Of a stretch of 64,000 bases of DNA, positions 17,408-26,556 are shown in pieces. This stretch comes from Alphaproteobacteria bacterium. Its GTDB lineage: Bacteria > Pseudomonadota > Alphaproteobacteria > Ferrovibrionales > Ferrovibrionaceae. The stretch covers positions 372,001 through 436,000 of the forward strand of contig JAFKFH010000003.1 in the NCBI GenBank assembly GCA_017307375.1, in the 5' to 3' direction. The position numbers and the translations under genes are program-made. The notes below the pieces were generated by a model, which saw nothing but the letters and a program-made list of their open reading frames with translations, did no database searches and had not been told where the DNA came from. The stretch's first letter is position 1. The number at the start of each line of letters is the position of its first letter.

Positions 17408-19114
17408 CTAGGATTCCTTGCCCTCAGCCGTCGTCGTCGCCCAGGCCTTCAGCCGCTCCGGTTCCAGCAGCACCGCCGGCACCGCCGTGCCGCGGCCGCG
17501 CAGCTGGATCACCTCGCGGCGCATGCCCTCGCAGGCGAAGCCGGCGGCCTCGGTCAGCGCGTTGGAGGCGATGACCGCGACGCCGAATTCCTTGGTTGCC
17601 GTCTCCAGCCGCGAGGCGGTGTTGACCGTATCGCCGATCGCGGTCGCGCCGGCGGCCGGGCCGTAGCCCATCACGCCGACGATGGCGCGGCCGTAATGCA
17701 GGCCGATGCCCATGCGCAGCGGCTGGTCGAGGTCGGGACGCAATTCCTCGTTGAGCCGGTCGAGCGCCTCGAGCATCGCCGCCGCCGCCCTGAGCGCGGC
17801 CGCCGCCGCGTCGGCCTGCTCGGCCGTGCCGTCGCCGAACAGGGCCATGATGCCGTCGCCCAGGAACTTGTCGACGCGGCCGCCGGCCTGCTCGATCGCC
17901 TGGGTCATCGCCCGGAAATAGCGGTTCAGCAGGTAGACGACGTCGAAGGGCAGACGGCTCTCGGCCAGGCCGGTGAAGCCGCGCAGGTCGGCGAACAGCA
18001 CGGCGATCCGCCGCTCGCGCCCCGCGGCGCGCGCCGCATCGACCAGCGCGGCGTCGGGTTCGATCGTCGCCGGCAGCAGCGGGGCGAGTCGCAGGTCGGC
18101 GGTCGGGCGGATCTGGCAGGCCAGCCGGATACCCGGGGGCGCGCCGATGCGGGCCAGCACCTTCGCCTCCTCGGGCTCCGGCGCGGCGAGGCTCTCAAGC
18201 CCCTCGTCGATGCGCACCCGGCAGGTCGAGCAGCGGCCGCGTCCGCCGCAGATCGCGGCATGGGGCACGCCGGCAAGGCGGCTCGCCTCCAGCACGGTGA
18301 CCGTGCCGCCGGCGATCAGGGCGCGACGCCCTTCCGGATAGTGGATAACGATCTGGCCGAGCCGCCGCCGGCGCCATTCCGAACCGAGGCGGAAGGCGAG
18401 CACCAGGCCGAGTGCCGCGGCCATCAGCACGAAGCCGCGTTCCTGGGCCGCCACCGCCCAGGCCGAGGCCTGGTCGATATTGGGACCGAGGCGGTCGCGC
18501 AGCCCGTCGAGGAAGGCCTGCGACTGGACCAGATGGTCGATCTCGTGTCCCGCGGTGACGAAGCCGCACAGCGACACCACCGGGATCAGCAGCGCGGCGC
18601 CGCCCAGCGCCGGCCGCAGCCGCCGGTAGCCGTCGCGGAAGCGCAGCCAGACATGCAGCCCGACGCAGCCATGCGCCCAGGCCAGCACCAGCGCGATCGA
18701 CTGCAGCCAGGCCAGATGCGGCTTCAGCACCCAGATGCTCATCAATACGGGGCCGTAGCCGGTACGGACCCCGAACGGCGCGACGCCGACGGTGCCGAGC
18801 ACATGCAGTATCAGCAAGGGCGGCAGCGCGAAGCCCGACAGCAGGCGGAAGATTTCCAGCGCGCCGAGGCCGCGCGGTGCCCGCAGCGTCGCCAGCGCGT
18901 AGAGGGCGTTGGCGACATGCGCGGCCAGCGCGCCATAGAGCAGGAACTGCACCGGCGGCAGCCGCCAGAACCACAGGAACCGGTTTCCGCCGGCCAGCAG
19001 CGCCTCGTAGGAGACAAGCCCGGCGGCATGGTTGAGCAGGTGGCTCAAGACATAGGCGAACAGGATCAGCCCGGAGGCCAGCCGAGTCCTGGTCCGCAGC
19101 CGTTCCCAGTTCAT
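17408..19114 (-). CDS. Membrane adenylate cyclase with diheme-like anchor, 2Fe-2S ferredoxin and class III catalytic domain
   Basis: 568 aa in three parts. Residues 1-245 are a six-helix anchor with helix histidines (LSHLLNHAAG, LILHVLG, AWAHGCVGLHVWL) as in succinate-dehydrogenase-type cytochrome b and the anchor of Sinorhizobium CyaC. Residues about 255-345 are a ferredoxin domain: CGGRGRCSTC (C-x5-C-x2-C) plus RLACQ. Residues about 365-540 are a class III cyclase: metal Asp in FADLRGFTG and FLGDGIMALFG, the Lys before it (VDKFLGDG), and DTVNTASRLE. These residues favour ATP, so cAMP is the expected product. Anchor and ferredoxin suggest control by quinone or redox state. It lies 61 bases downstream of adenosine kinase. 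Confidence 0.85.
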   Translation of the reverse strand: MNWERLRTRTRLASGLILFAYVLSHLLNHAAGLVSYEALLAGGNRFLWFWRLPPVQFLLYGALAAHVANALYALATLRAPRGLGALEIFRLLSGFALPPLLILHVLGTVGVAPFGVRTGYGPVLMSIWVLKPHLAWLQSIALVLAWAHGCVGLHVWLRFRDGYRRLRPALGGAALLIPVVSLCGFVTAGHEIDHLVQSQAFLDGLRDRLGPNIDQASAWAVAAQERGFVLMAAALGLVLAFRLGSEWRRRRLGQIVIHYPEGRRALIAGGTVTVLEASRLAGVPHAAICGGRGRCSTCRVRIDEGLESLAAPEPEEAKVLARIGAPPGIRLACQIRPTADLRLAPLLPATIEPDAALVDAARAAGRERRIAVLFADLRGFTGLAESRLPFDVVYLLNRYFRAMTQAIEQAGGRVDKFLGDGIMALFGDGTAEQADAAAAALRAAAAMLEALDRLNEELRPDLDQPLRMGIGLHYGRAIVGVMGYGPAAGATAIGDTVNTASRLETATKEFGVAVIASNALTEAAGFACEGMRREVIQLRGRGTAVPAVLLEPERLKAWATTTAEGKES

Positions 19115-19175
19115 CGGCGCATCCGCCGCGCCCGGAACGACCGTGTGCTGTTCAAGGCGTGATCCCGCGCCGGGG

Positions 19176-20168
19176 TCAGAGACCGGCCTTGGCCACCAGG
19201 TCCTTCAGCGAGGTTTCGGGGCGGGCGCCGACATGGCTGATGATTTCGGCCGCGGCGATCGAGGCGATGCGGGCGGCATCGACCAGGCTGCGCCCATGGG
19301 TCAGGCCGAACAGGAAACCGGCGGCATAGAGATCGCCGGCCCCGGTGGTGTCGACCAGATGGTCGACCGGGTGCACCGGCACGATATGGGTTTCGTCGCC
19401 CTGGACGATCACCGAGCCCTTTTCCGACCGGGTCAGGGCGCCCAGCTTGCCCTCGGCGCGGAAGGCCGCCACCGCTTCGTCGAAGCTTGCCGCCTGATAG
19501 AGCGAGACGATCTCGTCCTCGTTGGCGAACAGGATGTCGACGTCGCGGCGCACGAGGTCGCGGAACTCGTCGCGATAGCGGCCGACGCAGAACGGGTCCG
19601 ACAGCGACAGGGCGGTCTTGCGGCCGGCGCCATGGGCCAGGGCCATCGCCTTGCGGAAGGCTTCCTTGGCCAGCGGCGGATCCCACAGATAACCTTCCAT
19701 GTAGGTCACCTGGGCGGCCGCGACCGTGGCCGGGTCGATGTCGTCGGGGCCGAGCCCGACGCAGGCGCCGAGATAGGTGTTCATCGTGCGCTGGGCGTCC
19801 GGCGTGACGATGATCAGGCTGCGTGCGGTCTTGGCCCCCTCGGTCGCGGCGCGGGTATCGAAGGTCACGCCGAGCGCGCGGATCTCGTGGGCGAAGATGC
19901 CGCCCAGCTCGTCGTCGCGCACCTTGCCGAAATAGGCGGCCGACCCGCCGAGCGAGGCCACCCCGGCGATGGTGTTGCCGGCCGACCCGCCCGAACAGAC
20001 CAGGCCCGGACCCATCGCCGCATAGAGGCTTTCGGCGCGGTCCTCGTCGATCAGCGTCATGGTCCCGCGATTGAGGCCATGGGCGGCGATGAAGCCTTCC
20101 TCCTCGCGCGAGATCACGTCGACGATGGCGTTGCCGATGCCGAGGACATCGAAGGCGGTCTTGGTCAT
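19176..20168 (-). CDS. Adenosine kinase / PfkB-family sugar kinase
   Basis: 330 aa ribokinase-fold kinase. The N-terminal DVLGIGNAIVDVIS and SGGSAGNTIAGVASLGG contact the nucleoside; the C-terminal GAGDLYAAGFLFGLTHG holds the catalytic Asp and anion hole. Closest by pattern to alphaproteobacterial adenosine kinases (adenosine plus ATP to AMP plus ADP). I chose MTKTAFDV as start because the longer frame adds a non-family N-terminus. It is upstream of the cyclase on the same strand and may be co-transcribed. Confidence 0.85.
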   Translation of the reverse strand: MTKTAFDVLGIGNAIVDVISREEEGFIAAHGLNRGTMTLIDEDRAESLYAAMGPGLVCSGGSAGNTIAGVASLGGSAAYFGKVRDDELGGIFAHEIRALGVTFDTRAATEGAKTARSLIIVTPDAQRTMNTYLGACVGLGPDDIDPATVAAAQVTYMEGYLWDPPLAKEAFRKAMALAHGAGRKTALSLSDPFCVGRYRDEFRDLVRRDVDILFANEDEIVSLYQAASFDEAVAAFRAEGKLGALTRSEKGSVIVQGDETHIVPVHPVDHLVDTTGAGDLYAAGFLFGLTHGRSLVDAARIASIAAAEIISHVGARPETSLKDLVAKAGL

Positions 20169-20353
20169 GGGGCAGGCAGGCTCAGCTGTGGTTGCGGGAA
20201 AACCGGCGCAGTATAGGGGGCGCCGGGGGCGCGGCAACCGGGGAATCCTCCGGCTTCGCGGTGCGCACGCGGCTGTGACTTAAATCGGCCCTGCCACAAC
20301 TCCGCCATGATTGGCCGGGAGTCTGGCGGCCGGTTTCGTGTTGTCGGGGGATC

Positions 20354-21055
20354 ATGTTCAAAGCCTTCGTGCTGGGCTTCGACCAGCTCGGCGAGCGGCG
20401 CAGCCGCGGCGTCCTCGTCAAGGCCCTGGGATTGACGCTCGTCCTTTATGTCGTCCTGGCCGTACTGCTCGGCTGGGGCGTCACCCATCTGCCGCGCTTC
20501 GAGGCGGGCTGGGCCAATACGCTGGCCGAGCTGTTCTCGGGCCTCGGCGTGCTGCTCGGCCTGGCGCTGCTGTTCCCAGCGGTCGCCTCGGCCTTCATCG
20601 GCCTGTTCCTCGACGACATCGCCGACGCGGTCGAGCGCCAGCATTATCCGGCCGATCCGCCCGGACGGGCGCTGGCCGCCGGGCCGGCCCTGCTCGGCTC
20701 GCTGCGTTTTCTGCTCGTCATGATCGCGCTGAACCTGCTGGTCCTGCCGCTCTACGTGCTGATGCTGTGGTTCCCGCCGATAAATCTCTTTATATTCTAC
20801 GGCTTGAACGGTTATCTTCTCAGCCGGGAGTATTTCGAACTGGTCGCCTGGCGGCATGTCGACCGGCCCACCGCGCGGAGGCTGCGCAAGCGCAACCAGG
20901 GGCGGCTGTGGCTGGCCGGTGCGGCCATCGCCTTCCTGCTGACGATTCCGGTGATCAGCCTGGCGGCGCCTATCGTGGCCACGGCGGCGATGGTGCATCT
21001 GTTCAAGCGCCTCGCCCGGGTCCCGGGCGCGTCCACCGCCGCGGCGGCGGGCTAG
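20354..21055 (+). CDS. EI24 / CysZ-like membrane protein
   Basis: 233 aa with four or five hydrophobic segments (e.g. ALGLTLVLYVVLAVLLGWGV, FLLVMIALNLLVLPLYVLML, LWLAGAAIAFLLTIPVISLA). FIFYGLNGYLLSREYFELVA matches the conserved middle of the EI24 domain. Bacterial EI24/CysZ proteins are inner-membrane, sometimes sulfate-linked; this lineage has no assigned substrate. GGGGGATC before the ATG fits a ribosome site. Confidence 0.8.
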   Translation: MFKAFVLGFDQLGERRSRGVLVKALGLTLVLYVVLAVLLGWGVTHLPRFEAGWANTLAELFSGLGVLLGLALLFPAVASAFIGLFLDDIADAVERQHYPADPPGRALAAGPALLGSLRFLLVMIALNLLVLPLYVLMLWFPPINLFIFYGLNGYLLSREYFELVAWRHVDRPTARRLRKRNQGRLWLAGAAIAFLLTIPVISLAAPIVATAAMVHLFKRLARVPGASTAAAAG

Positions 21056-21132
21056 GCCATCACCACCCGGGTTGCTTCGAGACGACGAACACCTTGAGAC
21101 AGTAAGACTTCCGCCTGCCTTCGAGACCGCAA

Positions 21133-21161
21133 GGCCATAGCACAAGTCCCGGACTATGGCC
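21133..21161. repeat. Inverted repeat upstream of bactofilin
   Basis: Perfect 8-bp arms GGCCATAG / CTATGGCC with a 13-base loop, in the 138-base gap between the EI24 gene and the bactofilin gene, about 33 bases before the bactofilin start. No T-run follows, so a terminator is less likely than an operator or 5' leader hairpin. Confidence 0.45.
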
Positions 21162-21193
21162 CGAGACGATGGAAAGACTGTAGGAACACGCCG

Positions 21194-21910
21194 ATGTTTG
21201 GTCGCAAGAAGCCACAGCCCGAGACGGGAGGCGCGCCCGCCGCCGAGGACGCGCCCCTGCTCGCCCAGGCCATCCCGCCACGCCCCGCCGGGTTGAACCC
21301 CGGCGCGTCGCAGATGTTGCCGCCCGCACCCGCCGCGCCGGTACAGCCGAGCCCGCCGGCGCCGCTCGCACCGGCGCAAAGTCCGGTTGCACCCGCCGCC
21401 GCCACCATGTCATCTTCCGCCACCCAGGCCCAAGGATCGCCCATGAGCAGTTCGGACTCTCCCTCGACCTCGTTCCGCCCCGAAATTCCCCGGCGCACCG
21501 AGATCCCCGGTCTCGCCCGCAGCCCGGCCACCCTGCCGACCGCGCCCGGTACCGGCGGCGCCCCCAAGCAGGAAGCCGGCCCGGATCCGAAGACCCTGAT
21601 CGTCGGCCGCGAAATCTCGCTGACCGGCCAGATCGCGGCCTGCGACCGCCTGATCATCGAAGGCAAGGTCGAAGTCTCGCTGTCCGACAGCCGCTTCATC
21701 GAGATTTCCGAGACCGGCGTGTTCAAGGGCAATGCCGATATCGAGGAAGCCGAGATCCGCGGCCGCTTCGAGGGCAAGCTGACGGTCAAGGGCCGGCTGC
21801 TGATCCGCGGCACCGGCAAGGTCGTCGGCGAGATCCGCTACGGCCAGATCGAAATCGAATGCGGCGGCCAGATCTCGGGTTCGGTCGAGACCGTCGACGG
21901 CCTGCACTGA
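21194..21910 (+). CDS. Bactofilin (polymer-forming cytoskeletal protein)
   Basis: 238 aa. The first 125 residues are a proline/alanine-rich, disordered tail; the rest is the bactofilin beta-helix (DUF583), starting TLIVGREISLTGQIAACDRL and going on with repeats such as IEGKVEVSLSDSRFIEIS and IRGTGKVVGEIRYGQIEI. Bactofilins form filaments without nucleotide and place cell-wall enzymes. The short N-terminal MFGRKK may help membrane contact. No adjacent peptidase gene. Confidence 0.92.
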   Translation: MFGRKKPQPETGGAPAAEDAPLLAQAIPPRPAGLNPGASQMLPPAPAAPVQPSPPAPLAPAQSPVAPAAATMSSSATQAQGSPMSSSDSPSTSFRPEIPRRTEIPGLARSPATLPTAPGTGGAPKQEAGPDPKTLIVGREISLTGQIAACDRLIIEGKVEVSLSDSRFIEISETGVFKGNADIEEAEIRGRFEGKLTVKGRLLIRGTGKVVGEIRYGQIEIECGGQISGSVETVDGLH

Positions 21911-22015
21911 CACCCGACGATCGATCGCCTATCGACTGACGCCTGGGCGGCGGGGGGGGCCGCCGCCCGGTGCGATTTCATCACCAGCGCCATCCGGTGA
22001 AGGCCGGGCGAGACC

Positions 22016-22504
22016 ATGTGGGGGCTTTCCTCTAAGATCGGCATCAGCATCGCGGCGGCCCTGACCCTGGCCGCCTGCGCGGGCACCGTGCCACCGGCCG
22101 GACCGGTCGCGTCCGGCAAGAGTTCCGAGAGTTCGACGCGCCGTCCCCTGCCCGCCTTCGACGACGCGTTCGTCATCACCGATGCCGACGGCACCCGCCA
22201 TCGGATGCGCACCGACGACCTGATGGGCCTGGCCGCGATCGACCTCGCCCAGATGTTCGGCAAGCCGAGCCTGCAGCGCAGCGAGCGGCCGGCCGAGATC
22301 ATCCAGTATTCCGCCAATCGCTGCGTCCTCCTGGTGTTCCTCTACCCGAACGAGGCCGCGCCGCCCGAGCGCCAGCCCCAGGAAATGGCGCTGGTCACCT
22401 ATGCTGAGACGCTGACCCGCGACCTCAAGAGCGATCCGGTGCCGTCGACCGAATGCCTCGAAACCCTGCTGCGCCAGGCGCGCACGCAGCCGGCGCAGAG
22501 TTGA
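22016..22504 (+). CDS. Hypothetical lipoprotein
   Basis: 162 aa. Signal peptide with lipobox LAAC at about residues 17-20 (ALTLAACAG). The mature part has DLAQMFGKPSLQRSERPAEI followed by YSANRCVLLVFLYP, a pattern I have seen in small alphaproteobacterial outer-membrane lipoproteins of unknown role. Two later cysteines (NRC and TEC) could form a disulfide. The end overlaps the start of the ClC gene. Confidence 0.75.
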   Translation: MWGLSSKIGISIAAALTLAACAGTVPPAGPVASGKSSESSTRRPLPAFDDAFVITDADGTRHRMRTDDLMGLAAIDLAQMFGKPSLQRSERPAEIIQYSANRCVLLVFLYPNEAAPPERQPQEMALVTYAETLTRDLKSDPVPSTECLETLLRQARTQPAQS

Positions 22505-24117
22505 CCGCCGAGGACCTGGCCCCCGCCGGGGACCGTTCCCGCCGCGCCCGGCTGGGCGGCAAGCTGCTCGGACCGCTGCAGATGGCGCTGATGGCGCTGG
22601 CCGTCGGCGCCCTGGTCGGTGTCGGCGCCGCGGTGTTCCGCGCCCTGGTCGCGCTGATCCACAATCTGATGGTGTTCGGCGAAGTCTCGCTGATCTACGA
22701 GCCGACCCAGTACAGCGCGCCGTCGAGCTGGGGTTTGTGGCTCGCCGTGGTGCCGGTGATCGGCGGCATGGTCAATCTGTGGCTGAAGCGGCTGACCCCG
22801 GGCGGCGGCCATGGCGTGCCCGACGTCATCCTGTCGCTGCATCACCGCGACGGCCAGTTCCAGATCGGCGGATCGCTGCTCAAGGTGGTGGCGACCGGCT
22901 TCTCCTCGGGCTCGGGCGCCTCGGTCGGGCGCGAGGGCGCCACCGTGCTGATCGGCGCCGCCTCGGCGACGTTCCTCGCCCGGCTGATCCCGATCAGCCA
23001 TCGCCAGCGGCTGGTGCTGCTCGCCGCCGCTTCCGGCGCCGGGCTCGGGGCCGCCTTCAACGCGCCGCTCGCCGGCACGCTGTTCGCCCTCGAAGTGCTG
23101 CTGGCCGAACTCAGCCCCGGGCTGCTGCTGCCGCTCCTGCTCGCCTCGGTCGCCGCCAACACGGTCGGGCGGCTGCTCGGTTTCGCCGATCCGGAATTCG
23201 CCGTCATCACCGCGACGTCGCGGGTGCTCGACGCTTCCGGCGTCGCGGGCCTCGCCATCTATGCGGTGTTCGGCGGCGTGCTCGGGCTGGTGGCGCTGGG
23301 TTTCATGCGTTTCCTCGACGATACCGAGGCGGTGCTGGCGCGGCTGTTTCCCAACCCCTATCTGCGCCACGGCGTCGCCATGGCGGCGGTCGGGGTGCTG
23401 ATCGTCAGCATGATGACCTGGTTCGGGCACTACTACCTGCTTGGCGCGGGCTATGCGACGGTGCATCGCCTGGCGGCCGGGGCCGAGGTCTCGATCGCCT
23501 TTCTCGGCCTCCTGTTCGTCGTCAAGCTGCTGGCCACCGCGCTGAGCCTCGGATCGGGGGCGACCGGCGGCGTGTTCTCGGCCACGCTGTTCCTCGGCGG
23601 CGCGCTGGGCGGCGCGCTCGGCCTGTTCCTGCACCAGTATTTTCCCGGGCTGGGGATTTCGCCGGGCACCGCCGCGATCGTCGGCATGGCCGGGCTGCTC
23701 GCCGGTACCACCGGGGCGGCGCTGTTCTCGATCGTGCTGTCGTTCGAGGTGACCTCGGACTATGGCGCGGTGCTGCCGGTGGCGCTGGCCGCGGTGGCCG
23801 CGATCGGCGTGCGCCGGCTGTTCACCGAGGGCACGATCTACACCGCCAAGCTGCGCGCCAAGGGTTTTGCCGTGCCCGAGGCGCTGGTACCCGATTTCCT
23901 GTCGCTGCAGCATGCCCGCGACGTCGCCGACCCGCTGCCCGCCGAATTGCCCGATCACAGCGTCGCCGTGCCGGGCGAAGCCTCGCTGGCGGCCGTGACC
24001 AAGGCGATGGCGGCGGCCAAGGTGGACTATGCCGTGGTGGTCGACGGCACCGTGCCGGTCGGCATCATCGGGCCGGCGACGCTCGGCCGCGCGCTAATCG
24101 TCCACCAGCAGGGCTGA
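22501..24117 (+). CDS. ClC-family chloride channel/antiporter
   Basis: 538 aa. About ten membrane segments with ClC signatures: GSGASVGREGATVLIG (the Glu here is the gating Glu; the family usually has GREGP or GKEGP), AAFNAPLAGTLFALEVLL, and GSGATGGVFSATLFLGGALG. The C-terminal 60 residues look like half of a CBS pair (YAVVVDGTVPVGIIGP). The start is uncertain: I use TTG at 22501 overlapping the lipoprotein stop (TTGA); an ATG at 22453 inside the previous gene is the alternative. Probably Cl-/H+ exchange in acid or osmotic response. Confidence 0.85.
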   Translation: MTAEDLAPAGDRSRRARLGGKLLGPLQMALMALAVGALVGVGAAVFRALVALIHNLMVFGEVSLIYEPTQYSAPSSWGLWLAVVPVIGGMVNLWLKRLTPGGGHGVPDVILSLHHRDGQFQIGGSLLKVVATGFSSGSGASVGREGATVLIGAASATFLARLIPISHRQRLVLLAAASGAGLGAAFNAPLAGTLFALEVLLAELSPGLLLPLLLASVAANTVGRLLGFADPEFAVITATSRVLDASGVAGLAIYAVFGGVLGLVALGFMRFLDDTEAVLARLFPNPYLRHGVAMAAVGVLIVSMMTWFGHYYLLGAGYATVHRLAAGAEVSIAFLGLLFVVKLLATALSLGSGATGGVFSATLFLGGALGGALGLFLHQYFPGLGISPGTAAIVGMAGLLAGTTGAALFSIVLSFEVTSDYGAVLPVALAAVAAIGVRRLFTEGTIYTAKLRAKGFAVPEALVPDFLSLQHARDVADPLPAELPDHSVAVPGEASLAAVTKAMAAAKVDYAVVVDGTVPVGIIGPATLGRALIVHQQG

Positions 24118-25461
24118 GCCGGCCGGTGCGGCCTGGGGCCGCGTCGCCGCCCCCCGCCGGGTCAGCCACAGCAGCAGCAGCAGCCCGGGCAGCGCGGCGG
24201 CCACCGTCAGCAGGAAGAAGCCGACCCAGCCGAAGGCCTCGGCCAGGTAGCCGGCCATGGTCGAGAGCCCGGTGCGGCCGACCGCCGACAACGACGACAG
24301 CAGCGCATATTGCGTCGCCGTATAGGAGACGTTGCACAGGGCCGACAGATAGGCGACCAGCGCGGCGGTGCCCATGCCGCCGGTCAGGTTCTCGACCCCG
24401 ACCGAGACCGCCAGCATGACGACGCTGTCGCCGCTATAGGCCAGCGGCACGTACATCAGGTTCGACAGCATCTGCAGGATGCCGGCGACCCACAACGCGG
24501 GTACCAGCCCGATCGCATTCATCAGCCAGCCGCCCAGGAACAGGCCGATGAAGGTCGCGGCGAAGCCGTAGATCTTGGCGACGTTGGCGATGTCGATCTT
24601 CTGGAAGCCGAGCTTCAGGTAGAAGGTGGTGGCCATCGACCCGGCCAGCGCGTCGCCGAACTTGAACAGCAGCACGAACAGCAGGATGGCGAGCCAGCCG
24701 GGCCGGCCGGCGAATTCGCGCAGCGGCCCGATCACGGCGACATAGATCCAGGCGATGACCGCGCCGAGCCGCGGGTCGATGCCGGGGCGGCGGGCCAGGA
24801 AGGCCGCGATCTCGGCCGAGCGCGCGCGGTCCTCGCGCGCATCCGAGGCGCGCGGTTCGCCGGCCAGCAGGATGGTGGCAATGCCGACCAGCATCAGCAC
24901 GCCGAACACCGCATAGACCAGGAACCAGTTGCCGAGGAACTGGGCGAGGTAGAGGGCGCCGGCGCCCGAGACCAGCATGCCGATGCGATAGCCGAAGACG
25001 ATCGCGGCGGCCCCGGCGGCCAGCTGGCGTTCCTCCAGGATCTCGACCCGCCAGGCATCGATGACGATGTCCTGGCTGGCCGAGGCGAAGGCGAGCAGGA
25101 TGGCCCAGGCCGCCGTCACCCCGATCGCCGCCACCGGGTTCGACGCGCCCAGCCCCAGCATTGCCGCGATCAGCAGGATCTGCGCCGCCACCATCCAGCC
25201 GCGCCGCCGGCCGAGCCAGGTGGTGAGCGGCGGCAGGCCCAGCTTGTCGATCAGCGGTGCCCACAGGAATTTCAGCGAATAGGGAATGCCGACCGCGGCA
25301 AACAGCCCGATGGTGCCGAGATCGAGCTGCGCCTCGGTCAGCCAGGTCTGCAGCGTCTGGCCGGTCAGGGCCAGCGGCAGGCCGGAGGAAAAGCCGAGCA
25401 GCAGGATGGCCACCACCCGCCGGTCGCGATAGACGTCGAGGGATCGCCACCAGCCGGTCAT
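24094..25461 (-). CDS. AmpG-family MFS transporter (muropeptide permease)
   Basis: 455 aa, about 12 transmembrane helices. N-terminal ILLLGFSSGLPLALTGQTLQ, then FLWAPLIDKLGLPPL and FASASQDIVIDAWRVE are AmpG hallmarks. AmpG imports anhydro-muropeptides, the products of lytic transglycosylases like MltA, for recycling. The 3' end overlaps the ClC gene by 24 bases in opposite direction. The assignment as AmpG is by pattern; other family members move other solutes. Confidence 0.85.
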   Translation of the reverse strand: MTGWWRSLDVYRDRRVVAILLLGFSSGLPLALTGQTLQTWLTEAQLDLGTIGLFAAVGIPYSLKFLWAPLIDKLGLPPLTTWLGRRRGWMVAAQILLIAAMLGLGASNPVAAIGVTAAWAILLAFASASQDIVIDAWRVEILEERQLAAGAAAIVFGYRIGMLVSGAGALYLAQFLGNWFLVYAVFGVLMLVGIATILLAGEPRASDAREDRARSAEIAAFLARRPGIDPRLGAVIAWIYVAVIGPLREFAGRPGWLAILLFVLLFKFGDALAGSMATTFYLKLGFQKIDIANVAKIYGFAATFIGLFLGGWLMNAIGLVPALWVAGILQMLSNLMYVPLAYSGDSVVMLAVSVGVENLTGGMGTAALVAYLSALCNVSYTATQYALLSSLSAVGRTGLSTMAGYLAEAFGWVGFFLLTVAAALPGLLLLLWLTRRGAATRPQAAPAGSALLVDD

Positions 25462-25546
25462 CGTGCCTCCGGAACCGCGTTGCCTTGACGCCTGAATAGC
25501 GGCGGGCGAGCCTGCATGGCAAGCAACGATAAGATCAGGAGGAACG

Positions 25547-26404
25547 ATGTCCCCGGTGCTTTATGACCGCGACGGCCGCATTGCCCGCATCACGCTGAAC
25601 CGGCCGGAGGTGATGAACGCGATCGACGACCGGCTGCCGGCCGCGCTTTCGGCCGCGGTGGCCCGCGCCAACGACGATCCGGATGTCCACGTCATCGTAC
25701 TCGCGGGCAACGGGCCGGCCTTCTGTGCCGGCTACGACCTCAAATACTACGCCGAGGCGAACGGCAACGGCCAGGCCACCCAGGACATGCCCTGGGACCC
25801 GATGCAGGACTACAAGTTCATGGCCGCCAATACCGAGCATTTCATGAGCCTGTGGCGCAGCTACAAGCCGGTGATCGCCAAGGTGCACGGCTATGCCGTG
25901 GCCGGTGGCTCCGACATCGCGCTCTGCTGCGACCTCGTGGTGATGGCCGAGGATGCGCGCATCGGCTACATGCCGGTGCGGGTCTGGGGCTGCCCGACCA
26001 CGGCGATGTGGCTCTACCGCCTGGGGCCCGAGCAGGCCAAGCGCATGCTGTTCACCGGCGACAAGATCACCGGGACCGAAGCGGCCGCCATGGGCCTGGT
26101 GGCCCGGGCGGTGCCGGCGGCGCGGCTGGACGCCGAGGTCGACGCGCTGGCCGAACGCATTGCCGGCGTGCCGCAGAACCAGCTGATGATGCAGAAGCTG
26201 ATGATCAACCAGGCGCTCGAGAACATGGGCCTGCGCAACACCCAGATGATTGCGACGCTGTTCGACGGCATCACCCGCCACAGCCCCGAGGGCCTAAATT
26301 TCAAGCACCGGGCCGAGACCGTCGGCTGGAAGCAGGCAGTCGACGAACGCGACCACGGCACCTTCGACTGGACGAAGAACCGCCCGATGAACCGGCCGCA
26401 ATAG
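25547..26404 (+). CDS. Enoyl-CoA hydratase/isomerase (crotonase) family protein
   Basis: 285 aa. Crotonase fold with the oxyanion-hole segments GPAFCAGYDLKYYAE (about residues 58-72) and KVHGYAVAGGSDIALCCDLV (about residues 109-128). The usual catalytic Glu of true hydratases is not clear in IGYMPVRVWGCPTT, so the reaction (hydratase, isomerase or hydrolase) is open. AGGAGGAACG is a strong ribosome site. It stands alone; no acyl-CoA neighbours. Confidence 0.85.
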   Translation: MSPVLYDRDGRIARITLNRPEVMNAIDDRLPAALSAAVARANDDPDVHVIVLAGNGPAFCAGYDLKYYAEANGNGQATQDMPWDPMQDYKFMAANTEHFMSLWRSYKPVIAKVHGYAVAGGSDIALCCDLVVMAEDARIGYMPVRVWGCPTTAMWLYRLGPEQAKRMLFTGDKITGTEAAAMGLVARAVPAARLDAEVDALAERIAGVPQNQLMMQKLMINQALENMGLRNTQMIATLFDGITRHSPEGLNFKHRAETVGWKQAVDERDHGTFDWTKNRPMNRPQ

Positions 26405-26556
26405 CGCGGCCCTGTGCACCTGACGTTCGTTCGGTTACCGAATTCGTGTTCTTGCGCCGGCTGTCGCGGCAAGCGATAGGGTGAACCGGGAATGCGCCTT
26501 GTCGGCGACGGTTGCAGCGGGCTATCCATGAGACGCGGTCTTGGCGGAGAACAGCG

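Noticed and set aside
17375-19162. 595-codon open frame on the plus strand
   Set aside because: Antisense to the adenylate cyclase, Arg/Gly/His-rich composition typical of third-position GC shadows.
22399-23958. 519-codon open frame on the minus strand
   Set aside because: Antisense to the ClC gene; low-complexity RRGGEQQ-like sequence, no domain.
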